This document shows, piece by piece, positions 16,589 through 26,514 of a stretch of 64,000 bases of DNA (positions are counted from its first letter, which is position 1; every line of letters starts with the position of its first letter). Source of the stretch: Colwellia sp. 1_MG-2023 (GTDB lineage Bacteria; Pseudomonadota; Gammaproteobacteria; Enterobacterales; Alteromonadaceae). The DNA is taken from assembly GCF_030546755.1 (NCBI RefSeq), contig NZ_JAUOPE010000007.1, positions 1-64,000 of the forward strand, in the 5' to 3' direction. The notes beneath the pieces were generated by a model. The model was not told the origin of the DNA, made no database searches, and saw only the letters and a program-made list of their open reading frames with translations. Made by a program: the position numbers and the translations under genes.

Positions 16589-19500
16589 CTATGATGCTGT
16601 CTGAAATTTTGATTTGGTAAGTCTAACAAACTCTTTCGCATCTTCTACTAATAAATAATTTACTGGCACCAATACTAAGGTAATAAAGGTCGCGAAAATA
16701 ATACCAAAGCCTAATGAAACCGCCATTGGGATCAAGAATTGTGCTTGGGTGGCTTTTTCAAATAATAATGGCATCAACCCAATAAAAGTCGTTAATGAAG
16801 TTAACATAACAGGCCTAAATCTTGAACGTCCCGCCACTAATACTGCATCCATGACTTCAGCCCCTTCAAGCCTTCTTTTATTAATAAAATCAACCAATAC
16901 TAAGCTATCGTTAACGACAACACCAATTAGTGCCATCATGCCGAGTATACTCATAATGGTTAAATCCATCCCCATGATCCAATGCCCTACGACCGCACCA
17001 ATTGCGCCAAAAGGGATCACTGACATAACAATGATGGGTTGAATATACGATTTGAATGGAATAGCCAATAAACAATAAATAATAAAGAAAATAAATATTA
17101 AACCCGTCGCCATACTACCAAACGATTCTTGTTGCTCTCTCGCTTCACCTTCAAAAGTAAAACTAACCCCAGGGTATTTACTCGTTAATTCTTCTAAATA
17201 GGGCAAAAGCTCAGCATTTAATACCGTCATATTAGTATTTTCTTTATCAACATCTGCCGTCACATTGACAGTTCGATAACGATCAATACGATTAATAGCT
17301 GAAGGACTTTTTCCTGGTTTTAAGGTAGCAACATGCGAAAGTGGAACTTTGCCGCCTTGAGGCGTTTTTATCAACATATCACTTAAGCTAGCAATAGATT
17401 TACGTTCACTTAGCGGGAATTTAAGCATCACACGGACGTCATCTCTACCTCGTTGTATTCGTTGAATTTGTGAGCCAAAAAACGCATTTCTCACTTGTCG
17501 GGTGACATATGAACTCGACATGCCCATCGCATGGCCTTGCTCAGTGAGTTCTATCGATAATTCTTCTTTACCATTTGATAAACTATCTGAAATTTCAAAC
17601 ACGGTTGGATATTGAGATAATCGTGTTTTAACTTGTTCTGCCACTTCTTTTAAGGTTGTTAAGTTAGTCGCTGATAGTTGTACATCGATGGGATCTCCTG
17701 CACGTCCTATTTCAGCTCTAAACGTTAAACTTTCCGCCCCAGGTAATTCACCAATTAATTCTCGCCATTCCGCGACTAACTGTCGAATGCCAACTCCGGT
17801 ATTATTTTTATCGGCGGGCAATATTTCAAAACGTACTCGTCCTGTCTCATTTTTAGTGATAGCTAAAGTGTTTAAAATGACACTACTCCCGTCTTCATCA
17901 CGATATTTATCTTGTAATAAGGCAGCCGCTTTTGACATTTTTTCAACATAACTATCAACAACATCATAGCTGGTACCAACCGGCATTGTTAAATTAGCAC
18001 GTGCAGTTTCGCTGGCAATGCGCGGGAAAAATACGAACTTTGTCCATCCGCTAACAATGAAAGCAAAAATCAAAATAAAGATACCAGCAAATAAAGATAT
18101 CGTTGTTAATCTATTTTTAGTTGCAATTGCTAAAACGGGTTGATAATACTTAAGAATCGCATTTTCAAAGCCGTCAGCAAAGCGCTGTTGCCAAGCACTA
18201 AATTTAGACACTTTAGTTTTATCACTACGAAGTTTTAAATGCTTTAAATGTGAAGGTAAAACAAACTTAGACTCAATTAATGAAAACAATAGTACAGGAA
18301 TAACAATTACAGGAATCTGAGCAAACAGTGCGCCTCTTCGCCCCTCTATAAACGCTAAAGGTAAAAATGCTGCAACGGTCGTCAAAATACCAAAGGTAAC
18401 CGGGGCGGCAACTTCTTTAGTGCCTTCAATGGCTGCTTGTAAACTGGTTTTCGCCGTTTGAGTATGCCGGTATATATTTTCCCCAGTAACAATAGCATCA
18501 TCAACCACAATACCTAGAACAAGTATAAAACCAAATAAGCTCATGATATTAATAGAAATATCAAACAGAGGCATCATAACAAAGGCCCCCATAAAACTAA
18601 TGGGTATACCGATAAATACCCAAAACGCTATCGAAGGTCTTAAAAATAACGTTAACAATATTAAAACAAGGAATCCGCCTTGTAATGCATTGGTAATTAA
18701 GGTGTTTAAACGACTTTTTACAATTTCAGAATCGTCATCCCAATAACTTAACTTAAACCCTTTTGGTAAGCTATCTTGTTGCTCTACGATATATTCTTTA
18801 ACGGCATCGGCTACGTCAATTGCACTTTGATTGCCAATTCTAAAGACTTCAATTAATGCGCCTTGTTCACCATTAAATCGTGCGCGAAGCGGCTCTTCTT
18901 CGAAACCATCATTAACCGTAGCAACATCTATCAAATGTAAAAATGTTCCATCAAGATGTGTTTTGATAACTATTTGTTCAAATTCATCTCGGCGGTAGGC
19001 TTGACCTTTACTACGCACTAAAATATCACCACCCTCAGTACGTACGTTACCTGCTGACACGTCTATTGAACTTGCCTTAACGGCGTCAGAAATGTCAGAT
19101 AAAGTTAATTGATATTGTTGCAATTTTTCTTGGCTAACTTCGATATTGATTTCATAACTACGTACCGCATCCAAACTTACTTGAGTTACTTGCGGTAACG
19201 TTAATAAATCATCACGCACTTTTTCTGCAAATTCACGTATTTCTTTTTCACCATAAATAGAAGAAATGGTAACCGACATAACATCCCGTTTACGCTGCAT
19301 AATGGCGATAATGGGTTTTTCTGCGTCTGCTGGAAAAGTATTAATCGCATCAACTCGGCTTTTAACATCAGAAAGTAGCTTACGCACATCGTAACCACTA
19401 TCGGCTTCAATACTAACTGATGCAGAACCTTCAACAGAAGTACTACTGATTTTCTTTATGCCTTCTAAGTCTTGAACGGCTTCTTCAATCCGAATAGCAA

Positions 19501-19684
19501 CCCCTTGTTCGGTATCTTCTGGCGTTGCTCCTCGTAAACTAACACGTACTGAAACAATATCTGATTCAAACGAAGGGAAAACTTCTAAAGGTATATTGCC
19601 TTTTAATGAAAAAAGCCCAGTTAATAGAATGGTTATCATCAAAAGGTTGGCGGCAACGTGATTTTTAGCGAACCAAGTGATCAT
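16589..19684 (-). CDS. RND multidrug efflux permease (AcrB/MexB superfamily)
   Basis: Inner-membrane proton-driven pump of a tripartite exporter. The 1031 residues show the repeated RND plan: TM1 near residues 10-28, a large periplasmic loop, a block of membrane segments at about 335-480, a second large loop and a last block at about 860-1015. The proton relay pair is in [15 protein letters not shown] of TM4. No Cys/Met copper signature is evident, so a drug or small-organic substrate is more likely than a metal. It overlaps the membrane fusion gene by four bases. Substrate range is unknown. Confidence 0.94.
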   Translation of the reverse strand: MITWFAKNHVAANLLMITILLTGLFSLKGNIPLEVFPSFESDIVSVRVSLRGATPEDTEQGVAIRIEEAVQDLEGIKKISSTSVEGSASVSIEADSGYDVRKLLSDVKSRVDAINTFPADAEKPIIAIMQRKRDVMSVTISSIYGEKEIREFAEKVRDDLLTLPQVTQVSLDAVRSYEINIEVSQEKLQQYQLTLSDISDAVKASSIDVSAGNVRTEGGDILVRSKGQAYRRDEFEQIVIKTHLDGTFLHLIDVATVNDGFEEEPLRARFNGEQGALIEVFRIGNQSAIDVADAVKEYIVEQQDSLPKGFKLSYWDDDSEIVKSRLNTLITNALQGGFLVLILLTLFLRPSIAFWVFIGIPISFMGAFVMMPLFDISINIMSLFGFILVLGIVVDDAIVTGENIYRHTQTAKTSLQAAIEGTKEVAAPVTFGILTTVAAFLPLAFIEGRRGALFAQIPVIVIPVLLFSLIESKFVLPSHLKHLKLRSDKTKVSKFSAWQQRFADGFENAILKYYQPVLAIATKNRLTTISLFAGIFILIFAFIVSGWTKFVFFPRIASETARANLTMPVGTSYDVVDSYVEKMSKAAALLQDKYRDEDGSSVILNTLAITKNETGRVRFEILPADKNNTGVGIRQLVAEWRELIGELPGAESLTFRAEIGRAGDPIDVQLSATNLTTLKEVAEQVKTRLSQYPTVFEISDSLSNGKEELSIELTEQGHAMGMSSSYVTRQVRNAFFGSQIQRIQRGRDDVRVMLKFPLSERKSIASLSDMLIKTPQGGKVPLSHVATLKPGKSPSAINRIDRYRTVNVTADVDKENTNMTVLNAELLPYLEELTSKYPGVSFTFEGEAREQQESFGSMATGLIFIFFIIYCLLAIPFKSYIQPIIVMSVIPFGAIGAVVGHWIMGMDLTIMSILGMMALIGVVVNDSLVLVDFINKRRLEGAEVMDAVLVAGRSRFRPVMLTSLTTFIGLMPLLFEKATQAQFLIPMAVSLGFGIIFATFITLVLVPVNYLLVEDAKEFVRLTKSKFQTAS

Positions 19685-20958
19685 GATGTTGCTCCTTTAT
19701 CTTTTGATTTACGATCAGGACGGTTTTCACCTTGGCGATCCGGTCTTGGTTTATCTTTTTTTCTTAGCTGTTGTTGTCCATCTTTGCTCGCTATTGAAAC
19801 AGGAGTACCTGAAGTAACTTGGCCTAATGGTGTCATCACCAATAATTCACCTTCTTCAACACCGTGTTTGATAATGGCAATATCATGATTTTGCCATTCA
19901 ATTTTCACTTCTTTTCTTTTCAAGACACCATCATCAACCACATAAACATAACTTCCTTGATAAATCGCTTTATTGGCTACCGTGATAACGTTATCAAGTT
20001 CTTTACCTTTGATTTTGGCACTAACGTATTGACCAATTTTAAGGGGTAAACTTTGTTTATTCCCTTCGCCATAGGGGTCGTCAATTTGAGCAACCACGAA
20101 TAATTGTTGTGAGTCTTGATCAAATGCTCCTTCAGTACGCACCACCTTTCCAAACCACGTATCCCGTTGCGTTAAATCAGAATAAATGGTTACAGCCGGT
20201 TGTTCATTGGTTGTTGCTTTAGTAAACCGTTGGTTTTCTGGCAGCACCATATAACGTAAGTCTTTATTTTTTAAGGGAAGACGAATTTCAACATAATCAA
20301 CCGCATAAATCTCAGCTAAACGAGTGCTAGAAGAAACAACTTGTCCTAAATCTACCTCCTTCGAAAGAATACGACCGGTATATGGTGCAACAATTTTAGT
20401 GCGTTCAACGGCAAGTTGCGCTTTTTCTAAACTAGCTTGTGCAGAAAGTACTTTAGCTTGTGCCGCTAACAATTGTGGTTTTCTTAGTACTAAGTCAGGC
20501 GCATCTTCACTATTACCAAGTCTTTGCCAATCTTGCTTAGCTTGTTCAACCCGTGCTTCTTCTTCACTCAATGCTTGTTTAGCACTATATAAGTTTGCTT
20601 GAGAAATTTTGACTTCAGATAAATGATCTCGAGCATCTAACTCTACTAATACATCCCCTTTTTCAAAAAATTGGCCCGCTTGAAAATTCTTGCTGATATG
20701 AATAATTTGACCTGAAACTTGCGGGAATAAAATACTCTGGGTTCTTGGCTTAATAGTGCCGTAGCTTTCGATAACTACAGGATATTTTTGTTTTTTAATG
20801 GTTTGAACATCAACGCTAATTTGCGGTACTGCACTTGGCTTTCCGCGTTTTGCCGTTGGCGGGTTACTAGTAATAACCTTAGCTAATAAAACAAAAATAA
20901 TGATGATAAAAACAGGCAATAGTTTTTTATTTTTGGTAATGAGAGTATGAATAGACAT
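19681..20958 (-). CDS. RND efflux membrane fusion (periplasmic adaptor) protein
   Basis: The adaptor connects the pump to the outer-membrane channel. One N-terminal membrane anchor (residues about 14-32) is followed by a lipoyl/barrel-sandwich half, a helical hairpin (about residues 105-175, rich in Ala, Gln and Lys), the second lipoyl half and beta-barrel domain with YTGRILSKEVDLGQVV, and a membrane-proximal domain. The last 30 residues are an unusual highly charged tail (KKDKPRPDRQGENRPDRKSK) with no fold predicted. It starts four bases after the channel gene. Confidence 0.93.
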   Translation of the reverse strand: MSIHTLITKNKKLLPVFIIIIFVLLAKVITSNPPTAKRGKPSAVPQISVDVQTIKKQKYPVVIESYGTIKPRTQSILFPQVSGQIIHISKNFQAGQFFEKGDVLVELDARDHLSEVKISQANLYSAKQALSEEEARVEQAKQDWQRLGNSEDAPDLVLRKPQLLAAQAKVLSAQASLEKAQLAVERTKIVAPYTGRILSKEVDLGQVVSSSTRLAEIYAVDYVEIRLPLKNKDLRYMVLPENQRFTKATTNEQPAVTIYSDLTQRDTWFGKVVRTEGAFDQDSQQLFVVAQIDDPYGEGNKQSLPLKIGQYVSAKIKGKELDNVITVANKAIYQGSYVYVVDDGVLKRKEVKIEWQNHDIAIIKHGVEEGELLVMTPLGQVTSGTPVSIASKDGQQQLRKKDKPRPDRQGENRPDRKSKDKGATS

Positions 20959-20961
20959 AAT

Positions 20962-22446
20962 TTATTGATTAACCTGTTGGTTGTTTGCGACTATGGTACT
21001 TGTGTTGTTGCTTTCTTCTGATTGACTCACAGGTGATCCACCAAGTGAAACAAACAAAGAAATGCGATTTTGCAGTAATTGATTCGTTAGTTGAATTAAT
21101 GAGTTTTGAGCATCAAATGCTCTCCTTTGTGACTCTAGCACTGTGGTGTAACTTACTAAACCACGCATATATTGATCAAAAGAAAGCTTCTCAGCTGTTA
21201 AGGCATTTTGGCTTGCTAACGTTAAATGTTGATAACGTTCTTTTAATGCCTTGCTGTTTGCAATATTGTTTTCAACATCAGCAAATGCTTGGTAAAGATC
21301 ATTAAGATAATATTGCTCTTGTTGTTCAACTTCGAGTCTTGCTTGTTTTTCAAGTGAAGCAAGTCGACCTCCATCAAACAAAGGTAACGTTAAGTTACCA
21401 ATTAACGACCAGGCAAGCGAGCTGCCATCAAGTAAATGTTGCAGTTCATCAGAGCTATCACCAGTACTAGCAAATAATGAAATTTTCGGGAAACGTTGTT
21501 TATGTGAAACTGCTAACCCAGCATCTAAAGCAAGTAATTGATACCAAGACGTTAAAATATCATGCCTTTTAGTTAATAGTTGCGCAGGAGCGCCTATAAG
21601 TACCTCTTGATTTAATACCGGTAATGCAACGTTACTAGTAAAATTACCGTCGGGATACTCTCCAATTAACAATTCGAGTTGACGCTTAGCTACTGATAAT
21701 ACTTGTTGCTGTTGTGCTACACGAGCCGACTCTTGACTGACATCATTTTGAGTTAAATATACATCTAATGCATCGTTAAGCCCTAAGCGATATGATGCTT
21801 GGATCATTTCTAAATTATTTGTTAAGTTTTTGGCCCTTTCTTGATATAAGTTTAATAACTCTTGGGCGGATATCACATCAAACCAGGCGCTTGCCACTTG
21901 GGCAATCAAGGTTGTTTTTTGATGTTCGTATGTACTTTTAGCGGCGGCAAAATTTAACGTAGCTTGGTTTTGTTGGTCAGATAATTTACCCCAAATATCA
22001 ACTTCTAGGCTTAATTCAAGATCAACATCCGCACTACTTGTGTACTGAGCAACATCATCAGATACATTTTTACGTCTTGAGTTACCTTGGTTTAATGTGA
22101 GAGCAGGTAATCGACTTGCGCCGCTAACTAGGGCTTTTTGCTCAGCTAACTTCATAGTGATTTTTTGTGTTTTAAGCAATCGGTTTTGTTTAATGGCTTG
22201 CTCGACAAGCGCAATTAATTGCGGATCATTAAAAGTGGTTATCCAATTATCACTACTTTGTGCATCATCACTGATTTGAGATTTAATGGATTGCCAGTGC
22301 TGTGGATAAACAATATCACGACTGGCTTCAGTTCGACCCGAGGTTGAGGAACAAGACACTAAGAATACACTAACACTACAAAGTGCTAGAAAAGTGGGCA
22401 AATTAAATTTCTGTTTGTTGGTATTTCCGTAATTCATGTTCACCAT
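20962..22446 (-). CDS. Outer-membrane efflux channel (TolC/OprM family lipoprotein)
   Basis: Outer-membrane factor of the tripartite pump. A signal sequence ends in a lipobox, FLVSCSS, placing the acylated Cys at about residue 30, as in OprM-type channels. Two OEP repeats follow, with long Ala/Gln-rich helices and the paired motifs typical of the family (AQVASAWFDVISAQELLNLY; DVENNIANSKALKERY). It is the first gene of the operon. Start choice is uncertain: ATG at 22446 or 22437, the latter preceded by GATGGTGA; a TTG at 22449 is unlikely. Confidence 0.92.
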   Translation of the reverse strand: MVNMNYGNTNKQKFNLPTFLALCSVSVFLVSCSSTSGRTEASRDIVYPQHWQSIKSQISDDAQSSDNWITTFNDPQLIALVEQAIKQNRLLKTQKITMKLAEQKALVSGASRLPALTLNQGNSRRKNVSDDVAQYTSSADVDLELSLEVDIWGKLSDQQNQATLNFAAAKSTYEHQKTTLIAQVASAWFDVISAQELLNLYQERAKNLTNNLEMIQASYRLGLNDALDVYLTQNDVSQESARVAQQQQVLSVAKRQLELLIGEYPDGNFTSNVALPVLNQEVLIGAPAQLLTKRHDILTSWYQLLALDAGLAVSHKQRFPKISLFASTGDSSDELQHLLDGSSLAWSLIGNLTLPLFDGGRLASLEKQARLEVEQQEQYYLNDLYQAFADVENNIANSKALKERYQHLTLASQNALTAEKLSFDQYMRGLVSYTTVLESQRRAFDAQNSLIQLTNQLLQNRISLFVSLGGSPVSQSEESNNTSTIVANNQQVNQ

Positions 22447-22657
22447 CAAATTTAAGTTAATATAAAGTCAATTTTTATATAGTGATAAAAGGTTAATTTT
22501 ACCTTTGCAATTCAACAAGTTTATTTACAAAGATTTACACTGCGATTCTATGACAATTAGACAAGTAACTGTATAAGTAAGTTAAATGACATTTCTGCTG
22601 TTACTGACTTCGTCTTTCAATTATTATCATCGCCTTAAAACACCTGAGGATCTCACC

Positions 22658-23281
22658 TTGATCGACTTTGCATTAGTTTCTCTTTTTATTCCTACTTTCT
22701 TTTTGGTCAGCATTACCCCAGGCATGTGCATGACATTAGCCATGACCTTAGGAATTTCAATTGGCGTAAAAAACACTTTGTGGATGATGTGGGGTGAGCT
22801 ATTAGGTGTGGCATGTGTCGCGATTGCATCTGTTGTTGGTATTTCATCACTTATGTTAAAAATGCCTTTTCTCTTTCAAGGTTTGAAGTTTGTCGGTGCA
22901 GCTTATTTGCTTTATGTTGGCTTAAACATGTGGTTTTCAAAAGGTAAACTTGCCCTGACAACACAACAAAATTGCTCATCTTCTATTAGTAAAAAACAAT
23001 TATTCAATCAGGGCTTTATAACCGCAATTGCCAATCCTAAAGGTTGGGCATTTATGGTTTCATTACTCCCCCCCTTTATTAACAATAATTACGCGTTACT
23101 TCCTCAACTAACTGTTTTAGTGATAATTATTATAATTTCTGAGTTTATTTGCATGATGTTATACGCCGCAGGTGGAAAAACAATTGGCCGTATATTAACG
23201 CAACAAAATAATGTAAAACGGCTCAATCAAGTGTCAGGAAGTTTAATGATAGCGGTCGCAATATGGTTAGCGCTAAGTTAA
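22658..23281 (+). CDS. LysE/RhtB-family amino acid exporter
   Basis: Inner-membrane exporter of amino acids or related small metabolites. Hydrophobic segments and the family signature near the N-terminus (FFLVSITPGMCMTLAMTLG) and AIANPKGWAFM in the middle are visible. I chose the TTG at 22658: it is preceded by TGAGGATCTCACC, a good Shine-Dalgarno, and yields 207 residues, the usual family size. The ATG at 22586 would add 24 residues of unrelated character without a ribosome-binding site. Its stop codon lies in a tandem repeat. Substrate unknown. Confidence 0.88.
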   Translation: MIDFALVSLFIPTFFLVSITPGMCMTLAMTLGISIGVKNTLWMMWGELLGVACVAIASVVGISSLMLKMPFLFQGLKFVGAAYLLYVGLNMWFSKGKLALTTQQNCSSSISKKQLFNQGFITAIANPKGWAFMVSLLPPFINNNYALLPQLTVLVIIIIISEFICMMLYAAGGKTIGRILTQQNNVKRLNQVSGSLMIAVAIWLALS

Positions 23282-23330
23282 GTATTATGAAATAAGTTAA
23301 ATATTGTGAAATAAGTTAAGTCTTATGAGA
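23274..23330. repeat. Three imperfect 19-base tandem repeats
   Basis: Three consecutive 19-base units begin TAAGTTAA and end in a GAAA or GAGA: 23274-23292, 23293-23311 and 23312-23330. Units differ at two to four positions, and a partial fourth unit (TAAATA) follows. The first unit contains the LysE stop codon. This looks like local slippage duplication. Confidence 0.75.
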
Positions 23331-23408
23331 TAAATACAAAAAGATTATTTAATTAGCATCATAACTATCCGACAATTTGACGCTTTGATAAAACCCATAA
23401 AGTAAAAA

Positions 23409-23858
23409 TTAATGTCGATAACTGGTAAAATCGATAAATACAGGTTGCGTTTTACTTGGATGTTTTTCATCTGAAATGATTAACCACATACGCCAAATCA
23501 TTTCTTTTTCTGCACAACTACCTAACATAGTTGGGGCAACAAAATTACCGGCTTCATCTTTCTCAAAAAATAAAGGGATCTTCCCCATATACATTTCTTT
23601 TCCTTCTAAATAACCACTAATTAGCACATTGCCATCAAGGGATTTGCTTTTAACAATAATACTAAATGGTTGTTCCGGCGTTACAGACTTAACATTGAAT
23701 AAAATATCATATCGAGCCTGCGCTATGTTGATTTGGCATTGGCTTTGGCTTGCTATGCATTGAGGAACAACATAAATATCACGTTGCTCTTTATTAGGCA
23801 TACAAGCTACTAAAAGAAACATTAAAAGCAGCAATAAACCTTGTGCAGGTTTGAACAT
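23409..23858 (-). CDS. Small predicted lipoprotein of unknown function
   Basis: I do not recognise the family. From the ATG at 23858 the protein has 149 residues. It begins with a short positive segment, a leucine-rich hydrophobic core and the lipobox LLVAC, so the mature protein should be lipid-anchored at the Cys near residue 19. The mature part has four further Cys (two in VPQCIASQSQCQI, one in MLGSCAEKE), suggesting disulfides, and a strand-rich C-terminus. A longer reading from 23912 puts 18 residues ahead of the signal and is less likely. It is divergent from ccoN, with about 400 bases between. Confidence 0.7.
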   Translation of the reverse strand: MFKPAQGLLLLLMFLLVACMPNKEQRDIYVVPQCIASQSQCQINIAQARYDILFNVKSVTPEQPFSIIVKSKSLDGNVLISGYLEGKEMYMGKIPLFFEKDEAGNFVAPTMLGSCAEKEMIWRMWLIISDEKHPSKTQPVFIDFTSYRH

Positions 23859-24061
23859 AAGAAAACACCAAGTGATAAAAGATTGTATTTGCCCTTCAAC
23901 AAATACAGCCAATATTATTATTTAAAAACCTAAAATTAAACTTTCCATCTAGCTTAACACTGATATCTAGTCTACAGTTTTTATAATTATTTTGTTTTTA
24001 GTTCAATAATTAAACGATCGCGTACTTATCTTAATAATTAATCAATGTTAAATCCTTTTTA

Positions 24062-24075
24062 TTGATTTAAATCAC
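24062..24075. promoter_or_regulatory. FNR-type box 1 upstream of ccoN
   Basis: TTGATTTAAATCAC matches the FNR/EtrA/Anr consensus TTGAT-N4-ATCAA except the last base. It lies about 190 bases before ccoN. FNR-family activation of cbb3 oxidase operons under low oxygen is well known. Confidence 0.7.
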
Positions 24076-24084
24076 ATTTTTTCA

Positions 24085-24098
24085 TTGATCTAAATCAT
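24085..24098. promoter_or_regulatory. FNR-type box 2 upstream of ccoN
   Basis: TTGATCTAAATCAT fits TTGAT-N4-ATCAA with one mismatch. Its centre is 23 bases from that of box 1, about two helical turns, so two dimers could sit on the same face of the DNA. Confidence 0.7.
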
Positions 24099-24147
24099 CA
24101 CGAAAAGGTAAAATTACCAATGATATAATACGTTACGCTCGAAACAT

Positions 24148-24161
24148 GTGATTTATATCAT
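24148..24161. promoter_or_regulatory. CRP/FNR-type box 3 upstream of ccoN
   Basis: GTGATTTATATCAT keeps the TGAT-N4-ATCA core. The first base is G, so it is intermediate between FNR and CRP recognition. It is about 97 bases before the ccoN start and may be the promoter-proximal site. Confidence 0.5.
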
Positions 24162-24257
24162 ACTCACGAAAACTATTGCGAAAATTATAAGCTGAAATCT
24201 TACAACGCTTAATTTTCAACATATAGTAAAACTAACTTTGTTAACGGAACAATAAAA

Positions 24258-25679
24258 ATGACAACAACGCTTGATCAGCCGTCATATAACTTCGATGTAG
24301 TAAAACAGTTTACCGTCATGACAGTTATTTGGGGATTTGTTGGTACGCTTGTCGGTGTCCTTATTGCCGCTCAATTAATTTGGCCAGCATTAAATTTTGA
24401 AACACCATGGTTAACCTACTCCCGTCTTCGCCCACTTCATACCAGTGCAGTAATTTTTGCTTTTGGTACAAGTGCTTTGTTTGCTACCTCTTATTATGTC
24501 GTACAGCGTACTTGTAAAACAACTTTGTTTGGTGGGAAACTCGCATCATTCACCTTTTGGGGATGGCAAGCTGTCATTCTTTTGGCAATTATCACCTTGC
24601 CTCTAGGGTATACTAGTAGTAAAGAGTATGCAGAATTAGAATGGCCAATTGATATTTTAATTGCCGTGGTTTGGGTATGTTATGCCATTGTCTTTTTCGG
24701 CACGCTTTTGAATCGCAAAACTTCTCATATATATGTTGCTAACTGGTTCTTCGGTGGTTTCATTCTCACCGTAGCTGTTTTGCATATCGGTAACAGTATG
24801 GTTATCCCTGTTTCTATGATGAAGTCATATTCTATTTATTCTGGTGCTATCGATGCGATGATGCAATGGTGGTACGGTCATAATGCTGTAGGCTTTTTAT
24901 TAACAGCAGGCTTTTTAGGTATGATGTATTATTTTGTTCCTAAACAAGCTGAACGCCCTGTTTATTCATATCGTTTATCTATTGTGCATTTTTGGGCGTT
25001 AGTTTCGTTATATATTTGGGCAGGTCCTCATCACCTTCATTACACAGCTTTACCTGATTGGGCTCAGTCAGTTGGTATGGTAATGTCTATCGTATTATTC
25101 CTACCATCTTGGGGTGGTATGATTAACGGTATTATGACGTTATCAGGTGCTTGGCATAAACTTCGTCATGACCCTATTCTACGTTTCTTAATCGTTTCAT
25201 TATCTTTCTACGGTATGTCTACCTTTGAAGGACCTATGATGGCGATAAAATCAGTAAATGCGCTTTCTCATTACACTGATTGGACTGTAGGTCATGTTCA
25301 CTCTGGTGCACTCGGTTGGGTTGCCATGGTGTCAATTGGTGCTATGTATCATTTAATTCCTGTTTTATTTAACCAAGGTCGTATGTACAGTATTCGTTTG
25401 ATTAATACTCATTTTTGGTTACATACCACTGGGGTAGTTTTATATATTGTTGCCATGTGGATTTCTGGTGTAATGCAAGGGTTAATGTGGCGAGCTGTAA
25501 ACACAGATGGCACGTTAACATACTCTTTTGTCGAAAGTTTAACTGCTTCGTATCCGTTCTATTTCATTCGTTTCGTAGGTGGTGTATTCGTTGTTGCTGG
25601 TTTTGTTTTAATGGCATACAACATGTTTAAAACGATTAATGCTAAAGACAATAGTCTGAAGCCTTTAGAAGCAGCCTAA
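24258..25679 (+). CDS. ccoN: Cytochrome cbb3 oxidase subunit I
   Basis: Catalytic heme-copper subunit of the high-affinity terminal oxidase, with twelve membrane helices. Ligand histidines can be seen in [12 protein letters not shown] (low-spin heme b), [18 protein letters not shown] (Cu-B and the cross-linked-type helix), GPHHLHYT (Cu-B pair) and [11 protein letters not shown] (heme b3 and low-spin heme). The 473 residues match the family. It is the first gene of ccoNOQP; ccoO follows after 11 bases with AAGGAGACG as ribosome-binding site. Confidence 0.97.
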   Translation: MTTTLDQPSYNFDVVKQFTVMTVIWGFVGTLVGVLIAAQLIWPALNFETPWLTYSRLRPLHTSAVIFAFGTSALFATSYYVVQRTCKTTLFGGKLASFTFWGWQAVILLAIITLPLGYTSSKEYAELEWPIDILIAVVWVCYAIVFFGTLLNRKTSHIYVANWFFGGFILTVAVLHIGNSMVIPVSMMKSYSIYSGAIDAMMQWWYGHNAVGFLLTAGFLGMMYYFVPKQAERPVYSYRLSIVHFWALVSLYIWAGPHHLHYTALPDWAQSVGMVMSIVLFLPSWGGMINGIMTLSGAWHKLRHDPILRFLIVSLSFYGMSTFEGPMMAIKSVNALSHYTDWTVGHVHSGALGWVAMVSIGAMYHLIPVLFNQGRMYSIRLINTHFWLHTTGVVLYIVAMWISGVMQGLMWRAVNTDGTLTYSFVESLTASYPFYFIRFVGGVFVVAGFVLMAYNMFKTINAKDNSLKPLEAA

Positions 25680-25690
25680 GGAGACGAAAC

Positions 25691-26335
25691 ATGACCAATA
25701 AACATGAAAAAGTCGAAAAAAATGTAGGCTTATTCTTTATTTTTACTATTTTAGCAATCAGTGTTGGGGGATTAGTTGAAATTACCCCATTGTTTTTCCA
25801 AAAAGCAACAACAACACCGGTTGATAATTTACGTCCGTATACGGCCTTAGAAATGGAAGGTCGAGATATCTATATTCGTGAAGGTTGTAACGTTTGTCAT
25901 AGTCAAATGATCCGCCCTTTCCGCGCAGAAACAGAACGGTATGGACATTACTCAGTTGCCGGTGAAACGGTCTGGGAACATCCTTTTTTATGGGGATCAA
26001 AAAGAACAGGGCCTGACTTAGCTCGCGTTGGCGGTCGTTATAGCGATGATTGGCATCGAGCTCATTTAATAGACCCTCGTTCAGTAGTGCCCGAATCAAA
26101 CATGCCTTCTTTTAAATGGTTAGATGTAAATAAACTTGATGGCGAATTAACCGGTAAAAAATTAGAAACCTTTAATTTTTTAACTCGAAATCGCTCGCAT
26201 AAAGATGAGCAAGGTAATCCTATTCCTTTATATTCGGCTAAAGACATTGCTAACGCTAAAGCTGATGTAAAAGGTAAAACCGAAATGCAGGCTTTGATAG
26301 CTTACTTGCAATCGCTTGGTCATGCGTTGAAATAA
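25691..26335 (+). CDS. ccoO: Cytochrome cbb3 oxidase subunit II (monoheme cytochrome c)
   Basis: Membrane-anchored c-type cytochrome that passes electrons towards CcoN. One N-terminal membrane segment (residues about 12-35) is followed by a periplasmic domain with the heme c site CNVCH (C66, C69, H70) and the strongly conserved [15 protein letters not shown]. The distal methionine is probably that in ESNMPSF. The length of 214 is usual. ccoQ begins two bases after its stop. Confidence 0.97.
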   Translation: MTNKHEKVEKNVGLFFIFTILAISVGGLVEITPLFFQKATTTPVDNLRPYTALEMEGRDIYIREGCNVCHSQMIRPFRAETERYGHYSVAGETVWEHPFLWGSKRTGPDLARVGGRYSDDWHRAHLIDPRSVVPESNMPSFKWLDVNKLDGELTGKKLETFNFLTRNRSHKDEQGNPIPLYSAKDIANAKADVKGKTEMQALIAYLQSLGHALK

Positions 26336-26337
26336 TC

Positions 26338-26514
26338 ATGGATTACGGCACGCTTAGAGGCGTAATTGCACTCATTATATTGGCACTTTTTATCATCATT
26401 GTGTTCTGGTCGTACAGTAAAAAACGAAAATCTTCGTTTGATAAAGCGGCTAACTCTATTTTTGAAGATGATCACAAAGAAGAAATAAACAAACAGGAAA
26501 CTAATAATGTCTAG
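26338..26514 (+). CDS. ccoQ: Cytochrome cbb3 oxidase small subunit CcoQ
   Basis: A 58-residue ORF between ccoO and ccoP. It starts MDYGTLRGVIALI and has one membrane helix (about residues 8-26), then a basic stretch SYSKKRKSSFDKAAN and an acidic tail, the CcoQ/FixQ layout. It starts two bases after ccoO and overlaps the ccoP start by eight bases, which supports real translation and coupling. CcoQ stabilises the assembled oxidase. Confidence 0.92.
   Translation: MDYGTLRGVIALIILALFIIIVFWSYSKKRKSSFDKAANSIFEDDHKEEINKQETNNV

Larger units (their letters stand above)
23859..24257. other. Divergent regulatory region, lipoprotein gene / ccoN
   Basis: About 400 bases without a gene. The half nearest ccoN carries three dyads of the CRP/FNR type (listed separately). 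The part nearest the lipoprotein gene (23860-24050) is AT-rich and I see no further structure there. A GGAAC stands shortly before the ccoN ATG. Confidence 0.6.

Noticed and set aside
22488-22506. AAAGGT-N7-ACCTTT dyad upstream of the efflux operon as a repressor operator.
   Set aside because: Arms are only six bases, AT-rich, and no regulator gene is adjacent, so it could easily be chance.
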